Shown here: positions 1 to 5,766 of the stretch, in pieces
Position numbering within the stretch: position 1 is the first letter of the stretch
Layout of the letters: every line of letters starts with the position of its first letter
Assembly (NCBI GenBank): GCA_964615375.1
Contig: CAZTOW010000107.1
Coordinates: 1-8,806 of the forward strand
Direction: 5' to 3'
DNA from: CAZKWG01 sp964615375
Lineage (GTDB): Bacteria > Myxococcota_A > UBA796 > CAZKWG01
DNA: 8,806 nt
Notes under the pieces: model-generated
The model's database searches: none
What the model was told of the DNA's origin: nothing
The model's input: the letters and a program-made list of their open reading frames with translations, nothing else
Made by a program: the position numbers and the translations under genes

Positions 1-841
1 CGGCGAGCCCCCAGAGCAGCGCCGCGAGCCCTCCCAGCCCCAGCCCCGCCACCGCCCGCCCCGCCCGCGGCAGCGCGGCCACCAGCCCCGCCAGCCCCAG
101 CCCCAGCCCCAGCATCGCGCCCCGCGCCAGCGCCTCCGAGCCACCTCCCAGCGGCGCCGCCCGCGCGTAGGCCACCTCCGCCCTCGCCCCCAGCCGCGCC
201 GCCACCTCCTCCCGCAGCACGTCCGGCAGGAACATGGCCTCCCAGCGGCTGATCGGCCGGTCGGAGCCCCGCCCCAGCACCAGCTCGCTGGCCAGCAGCA
301 GGGGCAGGTCTCCGGCGAAGCCTCGCCGAGCCTGCTCGCGGTAGCTCGGGTCCACAGGCCGCCCCGGCTCCCGCGAGAGCGCTCCGCTGGTGTGCCGGTC
401 GATGAGGTCCCGCAGCCGCGTCGTGCAGTTGTCCAGGAAGTGATGGTAGCGGTAGTAGCGCTGATCCTCCTCGGTCGAGCGCAGCAGCGCCTCGGCCAGC
501 GCGCGGGCCTCGTCCGGCACCAGCGGGAGCTCCTGCCGGTAGACCGTGCGGTCCTGCCGCTCGTAGCTGGCGACCATCGCCTCCTCACCCTGGGTGGAGA
601 CCCAGAACAGGGCCCGCCCGCGCACGAAGTCCCAGCTCAGCGGGACGGGCGTGCTGAAGTCCGTCGTCCCGTAGTTGTAGCAGCGCCCCCAGTCCTCCTC
701 AGCCCCGCGCACGCACATCGCGGCGTGGCCGAAGCGGGTGAAGGGGTGCTCACCCGCGCCCATCGTGTACAGGTGGATGCTCGGCGCCGCGCCCCGAGCC
801 AGGGCGGGCAGCAGCAGCAGGGCCGGGAGCAGCGCGCCCAT
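1..841 (-). CDS. DUF4105 / Lnb N-terminal periplasmic domain-like protein, C-terminal end cut by window edge
   Basis: The first 280 residues of a leftward gene lie here and no stop is reached. Residues 1-19 look like a signal peptide: a Leu-rich core, then ALARGA. The rest resembles the DUF4105 family, with the string TMGAGEHPFTRFGHAAMCV (26-44), a YNYGTTDF block (55-62), WDFVRGRALFWVS (70-82), DRTVYRQELPL (97-107) and the signature YHHFLDNCTTRLRD (132-145). H39 in FGHAA and C139 in DNCTT are the most conserved-looking polar residues and could form a His/Cys active-site pair. That is inference, because the molecular role of the family is not established. Residues 236-280 are hydrophobic and Gly/Leu-rich and probably begin one or more membrane segments, so the protein is likely an inner-membrane protein with a periplasmic domain. 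The start is ATG at 841. An in-frame GTG lies 6 nt upstream, and neither has a Shine-Dalgarno sequence. It follows the RNase E/G gene by 31 nt. Confidence 0.82.
   Translation of the reverse strand, partial: MGALLPALLLLPALARGAAPSIHLYTMGAGEHPFTRFGHAAMCVRGAEEDWGRCYNYGTTDFSTPVPLSWDFVRGRALFWVSTQGEEAMVASYERQDRTVYRQELPLVPDEARALAEALLRSTEEDQRYYRYHHFLDNCTTRLRDLIDRHTSGALSREPGRPVDPSYREQARRGFAGDLPLLLASELVLGRGSDRPISRWEAMFLPDVLREEVAARLGARAEVAYARAAPLGGGSEALARGAMLGLGLGLAGLVAALPRAGRAVAGLGLGGLAALLWGLA
33..112 (-). repeat. GGGGCT-type hexamer repeats with G-quadruplex potential inside the DUF4105 gene
   Basis: On the + strand CCCCAG occurs three times in tandem at 95-112, preceded by C-runs at 86-89, and a second cluster of C-runs lies at 33-66. 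The coding (minus) strand therefore has runs of three or four G separated by 1-7 nt, which meets the usual G-quadruplex pattern twice. The repeats encode the Gly-Leu stretches of the hydrophobic C-terminal region. They may simply be a by-product of GC-rich coding for Gly/Leu/Ala. Confidence 0.5.
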
Positions 842-847
842 AGGCAC

Positions 848-875
848 AGGATAGCGCCGGGGCCGGCGCTGTCTA
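848..875 (-). promoter_or_regulatory. Candidate sigma70-type promoter with a dyad spacer, upstream of the DUF4105 gene
   Basis: Reading leftward, TAGACA (875-870, five of six matches to TTGACA) is followed by a 16-nt spacer and TATCCT (853-848, four of six matches to TATAAT). The -10-like box ends 6 nt before the ATG at 841, so transcription would begin at or next to the start codon and the mRNA would be leaderless. This fits the absence of a Shine-Dalgarno sequence. Most of the spacer is an inverted repeat with 8-bp arms (AGCGCCGG and CCGGCGCT, 853-870, 2-nt centre), which could be an operator or an RNA hairpin. The -35 box contains the TAG stop of the RNase gene. Translation by re-initiation after the RNase stop is an alternative. 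Confidence 0.4.
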
Positions 876-2399
876 CCCCGCGTAGACCTCGAACTTCTCC
901 ATCTGGTAGTGGCCCAGCGCGCGCACCACCACCTGCTTGTTCAGGCGCCGCTCCACCTCTTCGACGCTGTTCAGCTCGTCGGAGTACAGCATGTCCGCCA
1001 CCAGCGGGTGGCAGTTCACGAAGAGGCGCTGGTAGTTGGTCGCCCGGTGGCTCACCCGCTGGATCTCCCGCAGGATCTCGTAGACCACCGTGGCCCGCGA
1101 GCGCGTGTGGCCGCGGCCCTCACAGTGGATGCAGGGCTCCGAGAGATAGCGGGTCAGGTCCTCCTGCACCCGCTTGCGCGTCATCTCGATGAGGCCGAGC
1201 TCGCTGATCTTGAGCGCGTTGGTCCGCGCCCGGTCGTTCTTGAGCTCCTCCTCCAGCGCCCGGTAGAGCTTCTCGCGGTTCGGCGCCTTCTCCATGTCGA
1301 TGAAGTCGAGGACGATGATGCCGCCGATGTTGCGGAGCCGGAGCTGGTGGACGATCTCGGACGCCGCCTCCAGGTTGATGGCGAGCGTGGTCTCCTCCAG
1401 GCTGGAGGTGCCCACGAACTTGCCCGAGTTGACGTCGATGGCCGTCAGCGCCTCGGTCTGGTCGATGATGAGGTAGCCGCCGCTCTTGAGCCAGACCTTG
1501 CGGCCCATGCTGCGGGTGATCTCGCTCTCGATCCCAAACGTGTCGAAGATCGGCTCGCCGCCCTTGTAGAGCTGCACCCTCTCGCGCAGGTGCGGCATGA
1601 AGTCGGCCATGAAGCGCTGGACGCGGTCGAAGACCTCCTTGTTGTCCAGCACCATGCGGTCGACGTCGTCGTTGAAGGAGTCGCGCACCACCCGCAGCAC
1701 CAGCCCGTAGTCGGCGTGCAGCAGGGCCGGCGCCCGGCTCTCCCGGCTGGCCTTCTGGATCTTCTCCCAGGTGCCGGTCAGGTAGTCGATGTCCATCTTC
1801 AGCGCGCTGGTGGGCTTGCCCTCGCAGACCGTCCGCACGATGAAGCCCGCGCCCTTCGGCCGGTTCTTCTCGACGAAGTCGCGCAGCTTGCGGCGCTCCT
1901 TCTCGCGCTCGATGCGCCGCGAGATGCCGACGTGGTCCACCGTCGGCATGAAGACCATGTAGCGGCCGGGCAGCGTGATGTGCGTGGTCAGGCGCGCGCC
2001 CTTGGTCCCGATGGGGTCCTTGGCCACCTGAACCAGGATCTCCTGGCCTTCGCGCAGCAGATCCTGAATCGGGGGGTGCCCCATGCGCGGCGTGGCGCGC
2101 GGGAGCTCCTCGGTCGCCGGCTCCTCGACGTCCTCCGGCTCGTCCATCTCGGACTCTGGATTGTCCAGGAATTCCGGGTAGATGTCGCCGGCGTAGAGGA
2201 AGGCCGCGCGCTCGAGGCCGATGTCGACGAAGGCCGCCTGCATCCCGGGCAGGACCCGCACCACCTTGCCGAGGTACAGGTTCCCGACGTGACCGCGGTT
2301 GTCGCCACGGTCTACGTGCAGCTCAGTGAGCCGCCCGTTCTCGATCAGCGCAACCCGGGTCTCCCTCCCTGTGCTGTTGACGATGATCTCGTTGGACAA
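873..2399 (-). CDS. rng: Ribonuclease E/G family endoribonuclease
   Basis: This is a 508-residue single-strand-specific endoribonuclease of the RNase E/G family, acting in rRNA maturation and mRNA decay in the cytoplasm. The N-terminus (SNEIIVNSTGRETRVALIEN) matches the family start. An S1 RNA-binding domain spans about 36-150 (GNLYLGKVVRVLPGMQAAFV, then GLERAAFLYAGDI). It is interrupted by an acidic, Pro-rich stretch at about 76-110. The nuclease core carries the two metal-binding aspartates, D322 in AIDVNSG and D365 in IVLDFIDM. A zinc-link-like CxxC (C423, C426, EPCIHCEGRG) follows. At about 500 residues, without the long degradosome scaffold tail, it looks like RNase G rather than full RNase E; the symbol is by resemblance. 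The chosen start is TTG at 2399, with GGAG 6 nt upstream (2409-2406) and the best fit to family length. GTG at 2438 would add 13 residues (MPAAAPRGPLEHL) that do not look conserved. The DUF4105 gene lies downstream. Confidence 0.95.
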   Translation of the reverse strand: MSNEIIVNSTGRETRVALIENGRLTELHVDRGDNRGHVGNLYLGKVVRVLPGMQAAFVDIGLERAAFLYAGDIYPEFLDNPESEMDEPEDVEEPATEELPRATPRMGHPPIQDLLREGQEILVQVAKDPIGTKGARLTTHITLPGRYMVFMPTVDHVGISRRIEREKERRKLRDFVEKNRPKGAGFIVRTVCEGKPTSALKMDIDYLTGTWEKIQKASRESRAPALLHADYGLVLRVVRDSFNDDVDRMVLDNKEVFDRVQRFMADFMPHLRERVQLYKGGEPIFDTFGIESEITRSMGRKVWLKSGGYLIIDQTEALTAIDVNSGKFVGTSSLEETTLAINLEAASEIVHQLRLRNIGGIIVLDFIDMEKAPNREKLYRALEEELKNDRARTNALKISELGLIEMTRKRVQEDLTRYLSEPCIHCEGRGHTRSRATVVYEILREIQRVSHRATNYQRLFVNCHPLVADMLYSDELNSVEEVERRLNKQVVVRALGHYQMEKFEVYAG

Positions 2400-2422
2400 G
2401 AGATGCTCCAGGGGCCCCCTGG
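2400..2422 (-). promoter_or_regulatory. Shine-Dalgarno and overlapping hairpin at the RNase E/G start
   Basis: GGAG at 2409-2406 lies 6 nt before the TTG start. The 15-nt near-perfect inverted repeat CCAGGGG-G-CCCCTGG (2422-2408, minus strand) would fold with a 5-6 bp GC stem and pairs the first two bases of the Shine-Dalgarno sequence. It could restrict initiation. If the GTG at 2438 were the true start, this element would lie inside the coding region. Confidence 0.4.
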
Positions 2423-2675
2423 GCGCGGCCGCGGGCACGGGAGCGCGCGGGTGCGCAGCCCCATGGCGGCGCGCCGGGCGGCCCGAAAGGTGGTTTCCCC
2501 GATGGTGGGAAGAATGATCATGAGATGGAGATGTTCCGTGATGGCTCGCGGCCGGTGCGACCCCGGAGCGAGCGCGGGCTTTGCTGAGCTACGTGCCACG
2601 GCGCGGCGAGCGCGTCAACGGATCCCTTCACCCTGCCGCGTGCGAGGGCCCCTCCTGTGGTAGATGATCGCTCGC

Positions 2676-2680
2676 GGAGG
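2676..2680 (+). promoter_or_regulatory. Ribosome binding site deciding the TonB-receptor start
   Basis: GGAGG sits 6 nt before the GTG at 2687. It directly abuts the in-frame GTG at 2681 and lies downstream of the GTG at 2657. The spacing favours 2687, which also gives a compact signal peptide. Confidence 0.6.
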
Positions 2681-2686
2681 GTGCGG

Positions 2687-4867
2687 GTGGAGCGCGCGGC
2701 CGGGGCAGGTCTGGTGCTGTGGGTGACGGCGGCGTGGCCGGCGGCGCGGGCCGCGGACGTGGTCGACCCCTTCACCGAGCCGGACGAGAGCGAGCTGCTG
2801 CGGGCGGAGGAGCGCGTGGTCACCGTGGCCAGCCGCTACGCTCAGACCGTGGCGCGGGCGAGCTCGGTGGTCACGGTGGTCACGGCGGCGGAGATGCGCG
2901 AGCGGGGCTACCGCTCGCTGGCCGATGTGCTGGGCACCATCCCCGGCTTCTACATCGCGGTCTCCGAGGAGGGGCGCAAGCTCGCCTGGGTTCGCGGCGT
3001 CAGCGCCGAGGACAACAGCAAGGTGCTCCTCCTGGTGGACGGGGTGCCCTGGTACGACGGGCTCTACAACCACGCCTGGATTGACGAGTACCTCCCGCTC
3101 CAGACCGTGCGGCAGGTGGAGGTCATCCGCGGCCCGGTCTCGGCGAACTACGGCACCAACGCCTTCGCCGCGGTCATCAACGTCGTGACCTACACGGCGC
3201 GGGACCTGCGGGGCGGCTTCGTGCGCGCCGAGGTCGGCTCCTTCGGGCGCCAGGGCGTCACCGCCGTCTTCGGCGACCGCGTGGGCGAGACGCACCCCAT
3301 CGGCGTCCGCGTCTACGCCCGGGCCCTCGCCGCGGACGGCGACGGCCTCGACCTGCTGCCCGACGGCTCCCGCGACGTGAACGGGGACGCCCCGCGCGAG
3401 GCTCTGGGCGCTGGCATGCAGCTCGAGCTGCGCGGGCTCACGGTGCGCTACGACCACGTCGAGTACCGCCACGACCCGCTCATCTCCGAGCAGGACGACG
3501 CGCTCGACCTGCTGCTCTCGGACACCGACACCTTCGCCTACCGCTACAGCGACGACATGCTGGCGGCGCGCTGGGAGCTGCGGGTGGGGCCCTGGGCGCG
3601 GCTGACCCCGGAGGCCTTCGCCCAGCTCCACGATGATCCCGGGGTCTACGCCTGGATCTCGCCGCCGGAGGACGGCGGGGAGGACTGGGACATCGGCATG
3701 GTGGAGGCGGAGAAGCGCACCGCCCGCTACGGCCTCGCCCTGCGCACCGAGCTCCGCCCCTGGCTGGACCACGTCACCGCCCTCGGCGTGGGCGCGACGG
3801 CCGACCACCTCCTGGAGGTGGAGGACCGCAGCTTCCAGGGCACCACGGGCCTCGCCGCGTCGGGCTCCTTCGTGGCCCCGCGCGCGCTGCTCACCGACAT
3901 TTACCTCTACGGGCAGCACCAGTGGGCCCCCGCCTGGTGGCTCGAGCTCTACGGCGGGATCCGCGTCGACCAGCGCGGCTACGTCTGCCGGGAGGCGGCC
4001 GATCTCTGCGACATGCCCGAGGACCACTCCGCGCTCAGCCCCCGGCTCGGCTTCACGCTCGCCCCGGACGGCGCGATCAGCCTGAAGACCAGCTACAGCC
4101 GGGCCTTCCGCTCGCCGAACGCCCGCGAGGTCCTGGTGGACGTGGACGTGGACCCCGTGGGCGGCAACAGCGCGACCGCCAGCAACCCCGCGCTGCGCCC
4201 CGAGGTCATCGACATGGTGGAGGCCGAGCTCCAGGCCCACCCCGTGCGCCCGCTCACCCTGCGCGTGGACGGGTACGCCGGGCGCCTGCGCGACACCATC
4301 GAGAAGGTCTCGGGCTACGACGACGAACTGGGCGACGTCTGGTACGAGAACACCGAGGGCAGCGACCTGGTCGGCCTGGAGTCCGAGGCCGGGCTGGACC
4401 TGCCCCGCCTCCAGCTCTGGGCCTCCTACGGCTACACCCACGCCGTCGATCGCGAGACCGGCAACCTCGCCTATGGCTTCCCTCCCCAGATCGGGCACGG
4501 GCGCCTCACCTGGAAGCCCGTCTCCCACGCCCGCGTCTCTGTGCTCGGGGATGTGGTCGGACGGCGCCCCCAGGCCGCATGGAGCCCTGACGCGGGCGCC
4601 GAGGACGGGGAGGCCTACGGCCTGCTGCACCTCGCCTTCGCCGCGGACGGCCTGGCCAACGGGCGCGTCCGCGCCGACCTGAGCGTGCGCAACCTGCTGG
4701 GCACCCGCTACACCCGCCCGCTGCCGCGCGACGAGGTCAACGCCGTGGACGAGGTGCTGGTCTACGACGAGACCGGGGCCAGCGAGACCGTCCTGGTCTC
4801 CAGCAACCCGTACACGCTGGAGGGCGAGGGCCGGCGCGTCGTCGTGGGGCTCGAGGTCAGCTTCTAG
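2687..4867 (+). CDS. TonB-dependent outer-membrane receptor
   Basis: This is a 726-residue outer-membrane active transporter, powered by TonB-ExbB-ExbD (not in this window). Residues 1-22 form a signal peptide ending in ARA. A TonB-box-like stretch, ERVVTVASR, is at 42-50. The plug domain spans about 50-170, with the signatures SLADVLGTIPGF (77-88), WVRGVS, VLLLVDGVP (113-121) and VEVIRGPVSANYGTNAFAAV (144-163). The remaining ~555 residues alternate aromatic and polar strands, as expected for a 22-strand barrel, and end in GLEVSF with the terminal Phe typical of BAM substrates. The only two cysteines, C434 and C441, lie close together in a predicted loop and may form a disulfide. The substrate cannot be told from sequence; the plug resembles siderophore, cobalamin and colicin-receptor relatives in general. 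The GTG start is chosen on the GGAGG spacing; 2657 would add 10 residues. The gene converges on the substrate-binding-protein gene, sharing CTAG at the stops. Confidence 0.92.
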   Translation: MERAAGAGLVLWVTAAWPAARAADVVDPFTEPDESELLRAEERVVTVASRYAQTVARASSVVTVVTAAEMRERGYRSLADVLGTIPGFYIAVSEEGRKLAWVRGVSAEDNSKVLLLVDGVPWYDGLYNHAWIDEYLPLQTVRQVEVIRGPVSANYGTNAFAAVINVVTYTARDLRGGFVRAEVGSFGRQGVTAVFGDRVGETHPIGVRVYARALAADGDGLDLLPDGSRDVNGDAPREALGAGMQLELRGLTVRYDHVEYRHDPLISEQDDALDLLLSDTDTFAYRYSDDMLAARWELRVGPWARLTPEAFAQLHDDPGVYAWISPPEDGGEDWDIGMVEAEKRTARYGLALRTELRPWLDHVTALGVGATADHLLEVEDRSFQGTTGLAASGSFVAPRALLTDIYLYGQHQWAPAWWLELYGGIRVDQRGYVCREAADLCDMPEDHSALSPRLGFTLAPDGAISLKTSYSRAFRSPNAREVLVDVDVDPVGGNSATASNPALRPEVIDMVEAELQAHPVRPLTLRVDGYAGRLRDTIEKVSGYDDELGDVWYENTEGSDLVGLESEAGLDLPRLQLWASYGYTHAVDRETGNLAYGFPPQIGHGRLTWKPVSHARVSVLGDVVGRRPQAAWSPDAGAEDGEAYGLLHLAFAADGLANGRVRADLSVRNLLGTRYTRPLPRDEVNAVDEVLVYDETGASETVLVSSNPYTLEGEGRRVVVGLEVSF

Positions 4868-5766
4868 CGCGCCTCGGCCGCCTCGATCGTCTCGTCCACG
4901 AAGTCGAGCTGCACCGGGTCCAGGGCGAGCTCCAGCGCGTCGAGGGTGTCCAGGTTGAGCACGACCCGGGGCCGCTCCGGCGTCACGGGCGCCGGTATCG
5001 GCGTCTCCGGCGGCGCGTCCAGGATCTCCGCCGCCAGCCGCGCGGCCTGCGCCCCCACCTCGTCGGCGTCGGGCGTCACGCTGAGCAGCGCCCCGGCCCG
5101 CACCAGCGTCTCCGAGCTGGTCAGCAGGGGCAGGCGCGCGCGCACCGCCGCGTCGCGGATGGTGCGGAAGTTGGCCGGCGTCAGCAGCTCGGGATCGGGC
5201 ACCAGCCACAGCGCCTGGACGTCCTCGCGCAGGCGCGAGAGCGCGCGACGGAGCTGCTTCGGGTCCGAGACCACCTCCGCCTTGACCTCCAGCCCCACCT
5301 TCTCCGCCGCCGTCCGCGCGGCCGGCAGCAGCGTCTCGGCCTGCCCTGGCGTCACGATCACGCCGATCGTCCCGACGTCCGGCAGCAGCACCTCCACCTG
5401 CGCCATCACGGCGTCCATCGGGAGGTTGATGGCCACGCCCGTGATCTTCGGGCCCGCCAGCCCGTAGCGCGTCGGGTCCGAGACCATCGCGTAGACCATG
5501 GGCACGTTGGGGAGCTCCTGGGCCGCCACCCAGGCCGCCTTGGCGCCGAGCGCGAAGACCAGCGGCGGCGGGTCCTTGCGCAGGTGCTCGGCGATGGAGA
5601 GCCCTCGCTCCTTCTCGCCGCGGATGCGGTAGACGTGACAGGGGCGGCCGAGGGCCTCGGCGAACGCGCGGGCCGGCGCCTCATAGGCCGGCAGCTCGTC
5701 GCTCTGGAAGATCGCGATCTCCTCCGTGGCCGCGGCCAGGCCCACCCAGAGCGTCAGCAGCGGCAT
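4864..5766 (-). CDS. ABC-transporter substrate-binding protein-like periplasmic protein (PF04392-type)
   Basis: This 300-residue protein fits the two-lobed periplasmic binding fold of the PF04392 (ABC_sub_bind) family. Family-like stretches are VFALGAKAAW (70-79), PMVYAMVSDPTRYGL (89-103), ITGVAINLPM (108-117), IGVIVTPGQAETLLPAARTA (134-153), ALWLVPDPELLTP (185-197) and the closing RPRVVLNLDTLDALEL (266-281), which matches the usual family tail. Some relatives bind aromatic amino acids, but the ligand here is unknown. The signal peptide is unusually short (MPLLTLWVGLAAA) and lacks a positively charged n-region and a lipobox. The ATG at 5766 overlaps the kinase stop by one base (TGATG), implying translational coupling; an adjacent in-frame GTG (5769) could also start it. 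An upstream in-frame start near 5919 would only read the kinase sequence out of frame. No permease or ATPase gene is nearby, so a sensory or accessory role is as likely as transport. Confidence 0.85.
   Translation of the reverse strand: MPLLTLWVGLAAATEEIAIFQSDELPAYEAPARAFAEALGRPCHVYRIRGEKERGLSIAEHLRKDPPPLVFALGAKAAWVAAQELPNVPMVYAMVSDPTRYGLAGPKITGVAINLPMDAVMAQVEVLLPDVGTIGVIVTPGQAETLLPAARTAAEKVGLEVKAEVVSDPKQLRRALSRLREDVQALWLVPDPELLTPANFRTIRDAAVRARLPLLTSSETLVRAGALLSVTPDADEVGAQAARLAAEILDAPPETPIPAPVTPERPRVVLNLDTLDALELALDPVQLDFVDETIEAAEAR

Larger units (their letters stand above)
2400..2686. promoter_or_regulatory. Divergent intergenic region between the RNase E/G and TonB-receptor genes
   Basis: This 287-nt spacer must hold promoters for both divergent genes. 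Leftward, TTGACG at 2618-2613 is a reasonable -35 box, but only weak -10 candidates follow (around 2595-2589). Rightward, TAGATG at 2661-2666 could be a -10 box without a clear -35. Dyads seen are TTCCC-N7-GGGAA (2495-2511), the 8-bp palindrome ATGATCAT (2514-2521) and CGGGC-G-GCCCG (2475-2485). Any of these could be an operator, but none matches a binding site I can name. Short open frames here show no recognisable protein. Confidence 0.45.

Noticed and set aside
392..1192. A 266-codon rightward open frame across the DUF4105/RNase boundary.
   Set aside because: It lies antisense to two genes with clear family motifs and encodes compositionally biased sequence with no recognisable domain.
2345..2599. 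An 84-codon leftward open frame in the divergent spacer (containing MIILPTIGETTF).
   Set aside because: It overlaps the RNase start out of frame, lacks a Shine-Dalgarno sequence and turns into Arg/Pro-rich sequence typical of GC-rich noise. A small peptide cannot be fully excluded.
2615..5209. An 864-codon leftward open frame opposite the TonB receptor, and a 584-codon rightward frame (909-2663) opposite the RNase.
   Set aside because: Both are antisense to well-recognised genes, have Arg/Ala/Gly/Val-rich compositions with no family signature, and are expected when third positions are almost all G or C.
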